Source: SVEL01 sp964573715
GTDB lineage: Bacteria > Bacillota > Clostridia > Lachnospirales > Lachnospiraceae
NCBI GenBank assembly: GCA_964573715.1
Contig: CAZNKR010000001.1
Span: 33,739-97,738, forward strand
Reading direction: 5' to 3'
Length of the DNA stretch: 64,000 nucleotides
Part shown: piece after piece, positions 24,569 through 34,656 of the stretch
Numbering within the stretch: the first letter of the stretch is position 1
Layout: every line of letters starts with the position of its first letter
Position numbers and translations under genes: made by a program
The notes under the pieces: model-generated
What the model saw: only the letters and a program-made list of their open reading frames with translations
Databases searched by the model: none
What the model was told of the DNA's origin: nothing

Positions 24569-26782
24569 CTATAGGTGAGAAACAGGTTCAAAGGTTCTTG
24601 CCTTTTCCTCTTTCTTTTTATTTTTCTTAATTATTTTAACGGCTTCCTCACAAAAATAATCCTGTGCACATAATTTTGTTTTTCCACGAAGATTTTGTTT
24701 TTTATAAGTGCCATCTGGCTGCATTATATGAGCTTTTAACGTATCTTTAAGTTGAATATCCAAAATATGAATAACTTTTTCTTTAAGCTTTGTATCCTCT
24801 ACTGGGAATAGAATTTCAACACGTTTATCAAGGTTTCTTGGCATCCAATCTGCACTACCCATATATATTTCTTCTTTGCCATCATTATAAAAATAAAATA
24901 TTCTGCTATGCTCCAAAAACTGTCCCACAATTGAACGAACCTGAATATTTTCGCTTAGCCCTGGTACCCCTGCTTTTAGGCAACATATTCCTCTTATAAT
25001 CAAATCCACCTTAACCCCTGCCATTGAAGCTTCATACAATAATGCTATGGTTTCTTTATCACAAAGTGAATTCATTTTTGCCTTAATATATGCTTTCTTT
25101 CCTACTCTAGCATTTTCAGTTTCTCTTTTAATCAGGGATTCAAACTTATCTCTTAGCCATAATGGTGCAAGAGAAAGCTTATTCCATGTTGCTGGTTCTG
25201 AATATCCTGAAAGCATATTGAATACGGCAGTTGCATCCTCACCAATAGCATTAGCGCATGTAAATAATCCCATATCTGTGTATAGTTTAGCAGTGGCATC
25301 ATTGTAATTGCCTGTACCTAAATGCACATATCTATTTATTCCTTCATTTTCCTTACGTACTACAAGAGTAATCTTGCTGTGAGTTTTTAGTCCAATAAGA
25401 CCATAAATAACGTGGCAGCCTGACTTTTCAAGTTTCTTTGCCCAATTAATATTATTTTCTTCATCAAATCTAGCCTTTAATTCAACTAAAACAGATACCT
25501 GCTTTCCATTCTCTGCTGCCTGTGCTAATGAAGCAATGATTGGAGAATTTCCACTAACTCTATATAATGTTTGTTTTATAGCTAGTACATCCTTATCCTT
25601 AGACGCTTGTCTTACAAAATCCACTACAGGATCAAAGGTTTCATAAGGATGATGAAGTAATATATCATGTTTTTTTATCTGTTCAAAAATATTAAGTTCA
25701 GGGTTAATATTAGGATTTAGCTGAGGTGTATATTTTGGGGCTTTAAGATGGTCAAATCCTTCAATACCATACATTTTCATTAGGAATGTTAAATCTATTG
25801 GACCATTTATTTTATAAATATCCTCATCCTTAATACCCAATTCTTTCTTTAAAACCTTAAGGAGACGCTTATCCATCTTATCTTCAACATCTAAACGTAT
25901 GGCTTCTCCCCATTGCCTCTTCTTTAACTGCTTTTGAATTTCTTTTAATAAATCTGCAGCATCATCCTCATCAATAGATAAATCTGCATTACGCATTACT
26001 CTATATGGATGAGCACACAAAACCTTATAGTTAAGAAATAGCTTATCAATGTGTCTTTCAATTATTTCTTCTAGTAAAATAAGTGTGGTTTCTAAAGGAT
26101 CTGTAGATGGGATTTTCACAAAACGAGGTAATCCAGATGGAACCTGAACAGTTGCAAATTCAATGTCTGATTCACCATCATTTTTCTTTTGAGATTTATC
26201 CTCTTTTATTCCAATACTTTTTAGCTTTCTGTTGTGATCTGCTTTATCCTTTATATTTTCCTTTGTTTCAAGGAGCGCACCAATATTTAAACTTTTATTT
26301 CTAATAAGTGGAAATGGTCTAGAAGACTCCACAGCCATAGGTGTTAATACAGGATAAATAATATCTTCAAAATATCTGTCAACGAATGCTTTTTGCTCAT
26401 CCGTTAATTTTTCATGTGCACGAACAATCTTTAGTTTTTCCTTTTTCATTAATGCTCTAAGGGAACGATTGTACACACTGTATTGCATATCCACAAACAT
26501 GTGAGTTTTTTCACTAATAAGTTCAAGCTGTTTTTGTGGCTTAAGTCCTGAAATGTCAGGTTTTTCAAATTCTGCATGAACCATATCTTTAAGTGAAGCA
26601 ACACGAATCATAAAAAACTCATCTAGATTGGATGCTGTAATACTTAAGAACTTCATTCTTTCAAATAATGGATTTGTACTGTCTTTAGCTTCATTAAGTA
26701 CTCTTGCATTAAAATCCAGCCAGCTAAGTTCTCTATTGGTATAATTTTCTGGTTTTCTTACATTTAATTCTTTATTTGCCAT
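24569..26782 (-). CDS. ppk1: Polyphosphate kinase 1
   Basis: PPK1 reversibly makes inorganic polyphosphate from ATP. The 737-residue protein has the N-terminal domain (YTNRELSWLDFNARVL), a middle domain and two PLD-like catalytic domains. The autophosphorylated histidine region THSKITLVVR is near residue 467 and the second catalytic histidine region FLEHSRIFYF is near residue 622. An insert around residues 190-215 is lysine- and aspartate-rich. AGGAGG precedes the ATG. The gene starts a two-gene unit with the PHP phosphoesterase. Confidence 0.96.
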   Translation of the reverse strand: MANKELNVRKPENYTNRELSWLDFNARVLNEAKDSTNPLFERMKFLSITASNLDEFFMIRVASLKDMVHAEFEKPDISGLKPQKQLELISEKTHMFVDMQYSVYNRSLRALMKKEKLKIVRAHEKLTDEQKAFVDRYFEDIIYPVLTPMAVESSRPFPLIRNKSLNIGALLETKENIKDKADHNRKLKSIGIKEDKSQKKNDGESDIEFATVQVPSGLPRFVKIPSTDPLETTLILLEEIIERHIDKLFLNYKVLCAHPYRVMRNADLSIDEDDAADLLKEIQKQLKKRQWGEAIRLDVEDKMDKRLLKVLKKELGIKDEDIYKINGPIDLTFLMKMYGIEGFDHLKAPKYTPQLNPNINPELNIFEQIKKHDILLHHPYETFDPVVDFVRQASKDKDVLAIKQTLYRVSGNSPIIASLAQAAENGKQVSVLVELKARFDEENNINWAKKLEKSGCHVIYGLIGLKTHSKITLVVRKENEGINRYVHLGTGNYNDATAKLYTDMGLFTCANAIGEDATAVFNMLSGYSEPATWNKLSLAPLWLRDKFESLIKRETENARVGKKAYIKAKMNSLCDKETIALLYEASMAGVKVDLIIRGICCLKAGVPGLSENIQVRSIVGQFLEHSRIFYFYNDGKEEIYMGSADWMPRNLDKRVEILFPVEDTKLKEKVIHILDIQLKDTLKAHIMQPDGTYKKQNLRGKTKLCAQDYFCEEAVKIIKKNKKKEEKARTFEPVSHL

Positions 26783-26870
26783 TGTCTCCTCCTGAATCTT
26801 ATCTTGTTAAGGTATAATCCTATTTATTGTATATTTTCTTTGTTAAGTTCAGGTTAAAATTGGTAATTTA

Positions 26871-28007
26871 TTAGTAATTACCTAAGATTTTAAGTGCTAT
26901 TGTTTCTTCCCTAAGCCCTCTTAATGCATTTTTAACGGCAGGATCACCAAGTTTTCCTTCAAAATCAATAAAAAATCTATATTCCCATTTTCTACCTTCT
27001 ATTGGTCTTGATTCAATCTTTGTCATATTTAGTTGGTTATACATAAAATGTGACAAAATATTATACAATGAACCTTCTTCGTGAGGAATTTCAAAGCACA
27101 CACTTATTTTGCCTGCATTTTTAGTATATACTCTCTTGCTTCCAACTATTACAAATCTTGTTGTGTTTGTATCATTAAAATTAATGTGTTCCTTTAAAAC
27201 CTTTAATCCATATATTTTTGCAGCTCTAACACTAGCAATAGCAGCCTGTGTCTTATCTCCATCATCCATGACCTTTTTGGCACTAACAGCATTATTTGAT
27301 AAACTAATCTGTTTCCACTGTTTATTTTCAAATAAATATTTTGAACATTGCATAAGTGATTGGGGATGTGAATATACAACATTGATATCATTAATTGTTG
27401 CCTCCTTGGTTCCTAATAAAGCATGTTCAACCTTTACAAAGGTTTCCCCAACAATGTAGTTATCATATTCTATAAGCAAATCATATACCTGTGAAATAGC
27501 CCCTGCAGTAGAATTTTCAATTGGTAAAACTGCAAAATCGCATCTTCCACACTTTACATCCTCCATAGCATCACGCCATGTATCCACATGATACATATTT
27601 GCTGATTCATTAAAATACTGGCATGTAGCATCATGAGCATAGGCTCCTTCTAATCCTTGATATGCCACTTTTACATTTCCTTTAGGAATTTCATCTAGCA
27701 TTTCAAACACTGTATCCTCAATTAACCCGTGGTCAGCCATTATTGTATATTGAAGCTTTCTACTCATACTCATAAGGTGCTTAAATAATTCTTCCACGCC
27801 TCGTGAATCAAAATCATTGCTTACTAATGATTTTACTTTCTCTATTTTTAAATTTTCCCTACTAGTATCAAGAACCGGCTTGCCATTTTCTATTTTATAT
27901 TCTGCCACATCCTTACATAAATTCATTCTTTTTTCATAAAGATCAATAATTTTTGCATCTACAATATCAATTTCATTTCTTATGTCTAATAAATTTAATT
28001 CTGCCAT
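26871..28007 (-). CDS. pheA: Bifunctional chorismate mutase / prephenate dehydratase
   Basis: This 378-residue fusion catalyses two steps of phenylalanine synthesis. Residues 1-90 form the AroQ chorismate mutase (IRNEIDIVDAKIIDLYEKRM). Residues about 105-285 are prephenate dehydratase (VAYQGLEGAYAHDA, VLPIENSTAGAI and DTNTTRFVIVG, the last holding the TRF motif). A C-terminal ACT domain (SLYNILSHFMYNQLNMTKIESRP) gives phenylalanine feedback. The ATG at 28007 follows AGGAGA; upstream in-frame starts lack a ribosome site. It is divergent from folBK. Confidence 0.96.
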   Translation of the reverse strand: MAELNLLDIRNEIDIVDAKIIDLYEKRMNLCKDVAEYKIENGKPVLDTSRENLKIEKVKSLVSNDFDSRGVEELFKHLMSMSRKLQYTIMADHGLIEDTVFEMLDEIPKGNVKVAYQGLEGAYAHDATCQYFNESANMYHVDTWRDAMEDVKCGRCDFAVLPIENSTAGAISQVYDLLIEYDNYIVGETFVKVEHALLGTKEATINDINVVYSHPQSLMQCSKYLFENKQWKQISLSNNAVSAKKVMDDGDKTQAAIASVRAAKIYGLKVLKEHINFNDTNTTRFVIVGSKRVYTKNAGKISVCFEIPHEEGSLYNILSHFMYNQLNMTKIESRPIEGRKWEYRFFIDFEGKLGDPAVKNALRGLREETIALKILGNY

Positions 28008-28186
28008 GGTATCTCCTAATTTGTATAGTTGAAATAATTTTATCATATTTTCTAAAATTATACCACAAACAACATATTTCCCTAGGAATTTACATTCAGA
28101 AAAATCTATGCTAGACTAGGCTTGCTAAAAATATTTAATGATAAATTATTTAACCGGTTTACCTTTACTATTTGGGAGGATTTATT

Positions 28187-29014
28187 TTGCATAATTTAGA
28201 TATAATAACAATAAAAAACCTACGTGTATTTGCTCATCATGGTGTATTTATAGAAGAGAAAGAGAACGGTCAGGATTTCTTTGTTTCTGCTTCTTTATAT
28301 ATTGATACCCATGATGCAATTGATACAGATGATATTAATAACGCTCTTAACTACGGAGAGGTTTGTGAATATATAACAAAGATTCTGTCTCAAAAATCTT
28401 ATAATCTTATTGAAGCAGCGGCAGAAAATACAATTTTTTCTATTTTAAAACATTTTCCACAAATTCAAAAAATTGATTTTGAATTATCAAAGCCACATGC
28501 CCCTGTAGGTCTTCCATTTGAAAACATTTCTGTGAAAATGACCCGTATGTGGCACAAAGCATATATCGCACTAGGTTCAAATATGGGTGATAGCAAGCTT
28601 TACATAGAAGAAGCTATTAATTCCATGAAAAATAATACTAACATTAAAGATATTAATGTATCAAATCTAATAACCACAAAGCCTTATGGCTATACAAAAC
28701 AGCCTGATTTTTTAAATGGTGCTCTTTGCCTTTATACATTGTATACTCCACATCAGCTATTATCATTTCTTCAAACTCTTGAGACCAATGCTAAAAGAGT
28801 CCGTGACATCCACTGGGGACCACGAACTCTTGATTTAGATATATTGTTTTTTGATAATTTAACTATTCATACAAAGGATTTAATCATTCCTCATCCAGAA
28901 ATAGAAAAGCGCGAATTTGTGCTTGCTCCTATGAATGAACTAAATCCATACCTTATTCATCCCCTTTTAGGCAAAAGCATAAAAGAACTATTATTTGGTC
29001 TTAGGAGTGAATAA
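28187..29014 (+). CDS. folBK: Bifunctional dihydroneopterin aldolase / HPPK (FolB-FolK fusion)
   Basis: The 275-residue protein fuses two consecutive folate enzymes. Residues 1-120 are dihydroneopterin aldolase (NLRVFAHHGVFIEEKENGQDF). Residues about 125-275 are 6-hydroxymethyl-dihydropterin pyrophosphokinase (AYIALGSNMGDSK, and WGPRTLDLDILFFDN holding the metal aspartates). The start is a TTG at 28187, 6 bases after GGAGGA. It is the only fol gene here on the plus strand. Its last 24 bases overlap the end of the convergent DUF5050 gene. folP and folC lie just beyond on the minus strand. Confidence 0.94.
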   Translation: MHNLDIITIKNLRVFAHHGVFIEEKENGQDFFVSASLYIDTHDAIDTDDINNALNYGEVCEYITKILSQKSYNLIEAAAENTIFSILKHFPQIQKIDFELSKPHAPVGLPFENISVKMTRMWHKAYIALGSNMGDSKLYIEEAINSMKNNTNIKDINVSNLITTKPYGYTKQPDFLNGALCLYTLYTPHQLLSFLQTLETNAKRVRDIHWGPRTLDLDILFFDNLTIHTKDLIIPHPEIEKREFVLAPMNELNPYLIHPLLGKSIKELLFGLRSE

Positions 29015-30004
29015 CTCTGGGATTGCTATTCCATTAGTATTTACTCTATACAAGGTATCAATATCAGCAATCTTAGTGATGTAATATGTATACTGTGAAG
29101 TTATAGAAATATTAAAGCAATCACCACTTGTAACATCTATTTTATCATCTCCGTCAAGGTTCATTCTTACTAGCTTATGATCCTCTACACTATTTTCAGC
29201 CTGATAAAAAATAACATTTGAATCTTTAGATAAATTGTAGTTTACCACTGCATCATCTGATAATACTTCCTTTTCATCATTTGTCATATCCATCCTAGTT
29301 AAAGAATGGTTGTTATCAAGATCAATATAATAGATATAGTTATTAACAATAATAGGCATATAGAAATTGCCTTCCTTTAATGTACTTATATCATCTGTAT
29401 CTGTATTTAGCCTTAACAGATTGTGATTACCATCAATTTCCGAAAAATATATGTTTCCGTTTGAAACTGAGATAGGTGTGTAATCACTATCAGATAATTT
29501 TTCATCTTCTTTTCCGTCTATTTTTATTTTACTCAACTGATATAAATTTGTATCATCATAACTTCTGTAGTATAGATAATTACCGCACAATGCAATATTA
29601 TCTACAATACCACTGTGGAGCTCTTTGGCCTTTGCATCCCCTTCTTTATATCTAAACAATCCATATAAAGCACCTCTAAAAACAACCTCCACTCCACTTT
29701 TATAATTAAATCTCTCATAATAAATATACCCATTTGCAACATTTATGTAAAATACACGGTCACTATAAAGCTTTTTTAGATTTGTACCGTCTAAATCCAT
29801 CTTATACAAATTGTATTCATCGTAAGGATTAGCAAAATAAACACTTCCTTCATATTCACAAAACAATCCTTCATTGTAGAGATTTCCAGCAGTGTTTCCA
29901 GTTGTATTGGCATCATTATAAGTAAATCTTGAATTAAAAAATAAGAATAATCCTAATGCAACTGCAAATACCACTATACATGTTATTATTATCTTTTTTT
30001 TCAT
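28991..30004 (-). CDS. DUF5050 membrane-anchored beta-propeller protein
   Basis: A 337-residue protein with a short cytoplasmic N-terminus, one membrane helix (residues 5-23) and an extracellular repeat region. The repeats follow the pattern of a strand like NYIYYIDLDN plus LYKMDLDG every 40-45 residues, which is typical of DUF5050 beta-propellers. It probably binds something at the cell surface; no ligand is known. It follows folP by 11 bases on the same strand but has no evident link to folate. AGGAGG precedes the start. Confidence 0.8.
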   Translation of the reverse strand: MKKKIIITCIVVFAVALGLFLFFNSRFTYNDANTTGNTAGNLYNEGLFCEYEGSVYFANPYDEYNLYKMDLDGTNLKKLYSDRVFYINVANGYIYYERFNYKSGVEVVFRGALYGLFRYKEGDAKAKELHSGIVDNIALCGNYLYYRSYDDTNLYQLSKIKIDGKEDEKLSDSDYTPISVSNGNIYFSEIDGNHNLLRLNTDTDDISTLKEGNFYMPIIVNNYIYYIDLDNNHSLTRMDMTNDEKEVLSDDAVVNYNLSKDSNVIFYQAENSVEDHKLVRMNLDGDDKIDVTSGDCFNISITSQYTYYITKIADIDTLYRVNTNGIAIPELFTPKTK

Positions 30005-30015
30005 CCAAACACCTC

Positions 30016-30831
30016 CTAGTATCTTCCCATAATCTTTTCGGTCATCACCATTGCCCTATAATTTTGTTTTACATCATGAACTCTTATTATTGAACAGCCC
30101 TTCATAACTCCCATAACTGTAGTGGTTAGTGTTCCTTCTATACGTTCCTCTACAGGTAAGTCTAAGGCTAATCCAATCATAGATTTTCTAGATGTTCCTA
30201 ATAATACTGGGCAACCTAGTTTAGATAATATATCAACCTTGTTCATTAATTCTAGATTTTGTTCAAAGGTTTTTGGAAAGCCTATTCCAGGGTCAGTAAT
30301 TAACATAGCTTTATCCACTCCAGCAGACACAGCAATATCTATGCTTTTTGATAAATCCTCTAAAACATCTTCAAGGAAATTACTGTAGGGATTAGATGAT
30401 AAATCTCTATTATGCATAATGCATGCAGGAATCTTATATCTAGCCGCTACTGCTGCCATATTTCCTTCCCCTTTAAAGCCCATAACGTCATTTATTAAAT
30501 CTGCTCCAGACTCTATTGCCGCTTTTGCTACATCTGCTTTGTATGTATCTATTGAAACAGGTACAGCAAACTCTTTTTTTATCATTTCAATATAAGGAAC
30601 GACTCTTTGTATTTCTTCTAAAATCGTCACATGCTGGTATCCAGGACGAGTAGATTCACCACCAATGTCTATTATAGATGCACCTTCCTTTATCATTTCT
30701 TCCACGTGCCTTATAGCATTATCTAGCTCATTCCACTTTCCACCATCAGAAAATGAATCTGGTGTTACATTAAGGATTCCCATTATATAGGACTTGTTTT
30801 TTAAATCAAATTCTTTATTTCCAATTTTCAT
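30016..30831 (-). CDS. folP: Dihydropteroate synthase
   Basis: FolP joins hydroxymethyl-dihydropterin pyrophosphate and p-aminobenzoate. The TIM-barrel signatures IMGILNVTPDSFSDGG (about residue 17) and IIDIGGESTRPGYQ (about residue 56) are both intact, and later loops include LINDVMGFKG and LLGTSRKSMIG. I chose the ATG at 30831, overlapping the folC end, giving 271 residues; an ATG at 30852 is also possible. It is translationally coupled to folC. Confidence 0.95.
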   Translation of the reverse strand: MKIGNKEFDLKNKSYIMGILNVTPDSFSDGGKWNELDNAIRHVEEMIKEGASIIDIGGESTRPGYQHVTILEEIQRVVPYIEMIKKEFAVPVSIDTYKADVAKAAIESGADLINDVMGFKGEGNMAAVAARYKIPACIMHNRDLSSNPYSNFLEDVLEDLSKSIDIAVSAGVDKAMLITDPGIGFPKTFEQNLELMNKVDILSKLGCPVLLGTSRKSMIGLALDLPVEERIEGTLTTTVMGVMKGCSIIRVHDVKQNYRAMVMTEKIMGRY

Positions 30832-30832
30832 A

Positions 30833-32113
30833 TTAAATAATACCTTCTTCATCCAGCCTATTTACAGCCTCTTTTAATTCACCAAGATAGGATAATGAAC
30901 CAAATGCTATAACGTATTTGTTCCCATATCCAATAGCCTTTACTACAGCACCTAAAATATCATCCACATACTCTACATTAGCATTATACTTTTGAATAGT
31001 TTTCAAAAGTTCAATACCACTTAATGCTCTTTTATTTTTACTAGTAACTGTCACAATATTATCAGCTCTACTTGCTATTATTTCACATTCAGTATCATAG
31101 TCTTTATCTGCTAGAACGCCCATAATAAATGTTACTTTTTCATCTCCACATACCATATCAATTGTGTCTTTAAGCTTTATAATTGCGTCTGGATTATGTG
31201 CTCCATCAATATAAATGTGTGGATTTGAATGTATCTTTTCAAATCTGCCACCAATCTGTGCCAATTTAATTCCCTCAACAATATGCGCCTTGTTTATATT
31301 GAATTTATCAGAATAATTTTCATTTAATGCCTCCATAGCTTCTATGGCCAAGGCTATATTTTCTGCTTGGTAAGTTCCCGACATAAGAGTATGTATATCT
31401 GTATATACTTGTCCACTACTAGATACATATTCCTCTTTAATAGTTTTTTTACTACAGTACAGTTTAGCATTTTTACTTGTTGCAACTTTTTTTAGCACCT
31501 TTAATGTGGTTTCGTCATTAGCATTAACAACAACCGGACAATCTTTTTTAATAATTCCTGCCTTATGCATGGCTATCTCTAAAATAGAATTACCTAAATA
31601 TGCCATATGGTCATAACTAATAGATGTAATTACTGAAAGTGACACTTTACTTAGAACATTTGTAGCGTCACTATCACCACCCATTCCTGTTTCTAATATA
31701 ACAATATCTACCTTTTTAGCTACAAAATACAAAAAAGCCATAGCTGTTTCCACTTCAAAAACAGTAGGAAAACAATCTGTTGCATTTAATTCTAAAAGGG
31801 CCGGTTTAATGACTTTAACTAAGCTTACAAAATCATCTTTACTAATATTTTCACCATTTATTTGATATTTTTCTAGATATTCAAACACCACTGGTGATGT
31901 ATAGCATCCAACCAAATATCCAGCTTTTTGTAATATACTAGACATATACGTAATCGTTGAGCCTTTACCATTTGTACCTGCCACATGGATTATAGATAAT
32001 TTATTTTGTGGGTTATTAAGTTTTTCAAGTAATCTATAGATATTATCAAGGCCTAACACGCTTCCAAAGCGGTTAAGCCCATCAATATACTCTTTAGCTG
32101 ATAAAAATTCCAT
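30833..32113 (-). CDS. folC: Folylpolyglutamate synthase / dihydrofolate synthase
   Basis: A 426-residue Mur-ligase family enzyme that adds glutamate to dihydropteroate or folates. The ATP loop is HVAGTNGKGSTITYMSSIL near residue 43. The following motif ILETGMGGDSDATN and the ligase C-domain motif IDGAHNPDAI near residue 305 are present. It starts 3 bases after parC, so folC and folP may be read from the parE-parC transcript. Confidence 0.95.
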   Translation of the reverse strand: MEFLSAKEYIDGLNRFGSVLGLDNIYRLLEKLNNPQNKLSIIHVAGTNGKGSTITYMSSILQKAGYLVGCYTSPVVFEYLEKYQINGENISKDDFVSLVKVIKPALLELNATDCFPTVFEVETAMAFLYFVAKKVDIVILETGMGGDSDATNVLSKVSLSVITSISYDHMAYLGNSILEIAMHKAGIIKKDCPVVVNANDETTLKVLKKVATSKNAKLYCSKKTIKEEYVSSSGQVYTDIHTLMSGTYQAENIALAIEAMEALNENYSDKFNINKAHIVEGIKLAQIGGRFEKIHSNPHIYIDGAHNPDAIIKLKDTIDMVCGDEKVTFIMGVLADKDYDTECEIIASRADNIVTVTSKNKRALSGIELLKTIQKYNANVEYVDDILGAVVKAIGYGNKYVIAFGSLSYLGELKEAVNRLDEEGII

Positions 32114-32116
32114 AAG

Positions 32117-34642
32117 TTATGCCTTCTTTGTTCCAGCGGCTCCTCGCTTAGTTGTTCTTATGCTTCTAAGTTCAATCTGTTTCCCCTTACACTCAATTAT
32201 TTCATTATCTCCTGCATCTACAACATATACATTTGTAATGTAGTCCCCATCTTTTAATTTTATGCCTTTTACGCCAATTGCTGCCTTCTTCTTTATAGGG
32301 ATCTCATTAAGTGGGAATCTTAAGAAAACACCATTTGCAGTTTGAAGGACAATGATTGAATCAGTGTAAACTACATTATCTTTTCCAGCCACTGATGCTG
32401 AGTTTCCATCTGTATTTACATCACTAGTATTTGCATCACCAGTATTAGCATCACCCATGTCCATAAATTCCCCTAAGGACATATCATATCCAGCAGTGCC
32501 TAATTTATCAAAACCACCCATGTCGTCAAAGCCGCCCATGTCATCAAAGCCACCATCTAAGAATTCATTATTCATATCAGTACCTGCATCAAAACCACCT
32601 GTTAACATAACTGAGGTGCTACCTGATGTAGCTGGTGCAACATTTGTTGCGTCAGTTACAATAACACTAGCTATCTTATCTTCACCAGAAAGCTTTGTGG
32701 CCATTACAGTCTTCTTTGTAGTATCAAATTCTAGTGCATCTACTAATTTCATCATTCCCGAAGTAGAAGTAAACAAAAGCTTCTTCTCCATAAAATTCTT
32801 GTATGCATTTATATAAACAATATTTTCTCCACTACTATCATAATTTCCTAGATTGTCTAATGGAGTACCTTTATCTCTGAATTTTCCAAAAGGAATCTTC
32901 ATAACCTTTATTTGATGAAGATTTCCATTATCAGTAAATACATAAATTCTATCAGTATTTAGGCATGGGAATACATATTTATATTCATTATGTACAGCCT
33001 CTTTATTTCTTTCATAAGTAGCCATATCGATAGTTTTTGCATAAGAAAAACGATCCATAATAAACATAACTTCCTGTTCAACAAACTTAACCTCTTCAAA
33101 AACTGCTTCCTTAGCATCTTCAATAACTGTCTTTCTAGGCACTGAATACTCTTTTTTATACTTTTTCAATTCTTTAATAATTGTTGCAGCCATTGCTTTT
33201 CTGCTCCCAAGAATATCTTCATATTCAGCAATTCTATTTACAATGTCTGCATAGTCCTTCTCAAGTGCCAAAATTTCAAGACCAATTAATTTGTAAAGTC
33301 TAAGCTCTAAAATCGCTTGTGCTTGTTTTTCTGAAAAACATAGCTGACTAGCATATATTTTTGATTCTTTATTTTTAAACTTTATTTTATCGCTATTTCC
33401 ATTTACAAGACAATCCTTTGCATCCTTTAAGCTATTAGAACCTCTTAAAATTTCAATAATTAAATCAATAATGTTGCAGGCTTTAATTAATCCTTCTTTG
33501 ATTTCTTTTTGCTCTAATTCTTTATTAAGTAATGTGGTATATTTTCTTGTGTAAATTTCAAACTGGAAATTAACATTGTGTTTAATAATATCTAAAATAC
33601 CTAATGTTTCAGGTTTTCCATCAACAATTGCTAACATATTAACTCCAAAAGTATCCTCAAGCTTTGTCTTTTTATAAAGCATATTTTTAAGGTTTTCTAC
33701 ATCAGCATTCTTCTTAAGTTCAAGAACAATACGGATACCTTCCTTTGATGACTCATTAGAAATATCCACAATGTCCTGGGTCTTTTTTGATTCTACTAAT
33801 TCACAAATATCGGAGATGAATTTAGAAATATTAGCACCAATCATTGTATATGGAATCTCAGTAATTACAAGTTTATCTCTATCCGATCTAGTCTTACCCA
33901 TCTCAAACATTACTTTTCCACGTAATTTAATTTTACCAACACCATTGGTATAAATATCTAAAAGTTCACTTTTGTTAACAACTAAGCCACCTGTTGGAAA
34001 ATCTGGTCCAGGAACATATTCCATAATTTCCTTTGTTGTTATATTCTCGTTTTTCATATATGCAATAACTGCATCTAATACCTCTGAAAGGTTGTGGGTT
34101 GGAATACTTGTTGTCATACCAACTGCTATACCTTCAGCACCATTTATTAAAATATTAGGAACTCTAACTGGTAAAACTACTGGTTCCTTTTCTGTTTCAT
34201 CAAAATTTGGTATAAAATCAACAACATTTTTATCCAAATCTGCAAGATAAGCCTCTTGTGTAAACTTTTTAAGCTTCGCCTCAGTGTAACGCATAGCAGC
34301 CGCGCCATCACCTTCGATCGAGCCAAAATTACCATGTCCGTCTACTAAGGCCATTCCCTTTTTAAAATCCTGTGAAAGTACAACTAAAGATTCATAAATA
34401 GAGCTATCACCATGTGGATGGAATTTACCCATTGTATCACCAACAATACGAGCTGACTTTCTATGTGGTTTATCATAGTTTAAACCTAATTCATCCATTG
34501 CAAATAGAACTCTTCTTTGAACTGGTTTAAGTCCATCTCTAATATCTGGTAATGCACGGGCGCAAATTACACTCATGGCATAATCAATATATGATTTTTG
34601 CATTACTTCTGAATATTCGGTTTTAATAATTTGTTCTGCCAT
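32117..34642 (-). CDS. parC: Topoisomerase IV subunit A (ParC-like) with a low-complexity insert
   Basis: A type IIA topoisomerase cleavage subunit of 841 residues. The quinolone-determining and DNA-gate region ARIVGDTMGKFHPHGDSSIY lies near residue 65, with the catalytic tyrosine in AAMRYTEAKL near residue 118. The canonical GyrA box QRRGG(R/K)G is absent from the C-terminal propeller, favouring ParC over GyrA. Residues about 667-752 form an unusual insert rich in Gly, Asp, Asn and Thr. It contains GGFDDM-type repeats and a GDANT/SDVNT repeat block, placed inside the C-terminal beta-pinwheel. It follows parE by 14 bases. Confidence 0.92.
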   Translation of the reverse strand: MAEQIIKTEYSEVMQKSYIDYAMSVICARALPDIRDGLKPVQRRVLFAMDELGLNYDKPHRKSARIVGDTMGKFHPHGDSSIYESLVVLSQDFKKGMALVDGHGNFGSIEGDGAAAMRYTEAKLKKFTQEAYLADLDKNVVDFIPNFDETEKEPVVLPVRVPNILINGAEGIAVGMTTSIPTHNLSEVLDAVIAYMKNENITTKEIMEYVPGPDFPTGGLVVNKSELLDIYTNGVGKIKLRGKVMFEMGKTRSDRDKLVITEIPYTMIGANISKFISDICELVESKKTQDIVDISNESSKEGIRIVLELKKNADVENLKNMLYKKTKLEDTFGVNMLAIVDGKPETLGILDIIKHNVNFQFEIYTRKYTTLLNKELEQKEIKEGLIKACNIIDLIIEILRGSNSLKDAKDCLVNGNSDKIKFKNKESKIYASQLCFSEKQAQAILELRLYKLIGLEILALEKDYADIVNRIAEYEDILGSRKAMAATIIKELKKYKKEYSVPRKTVIEDAKEAVFEEVKFVEQEVMFIMDRFSYAKTIDMATYERNKEAVHNEYKYVFPCLNTDRIYVFTDNGNLHQIKVMKIPFGKFRDKGTPLDNLGNYDSSGENIVYINAYKNFMEKKLLFTSTSGMMKLVDALEFDTTKKTVMATKLSGEDKIASVIVTDATNVAPATSGSTSVMLTGGFDAGTDMNNEFLDGGFDDMGGFDDMGGFDKLGTAGYDMSLGEFMDMGDANTGDANTSDVNTDGNSASVAGKDNVVYTDSIIVLQTANGVFLRFPLNEIPIKKKAAIGVKGIKLKDGDYITNVYVVDAGDNEIIECKGKQIELRSIRTTKRGAAGTKKA

Positions 34643-34656
34643 TTGTTTCCTTCCCT

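Noticed and set aside
26821..28130. T-box or peptide-leader attenuator before pheA
   Set aside because: No T-box sequence, no Phe-rich leader peptide and no terminator pair is visible in the short pheA upstream region.
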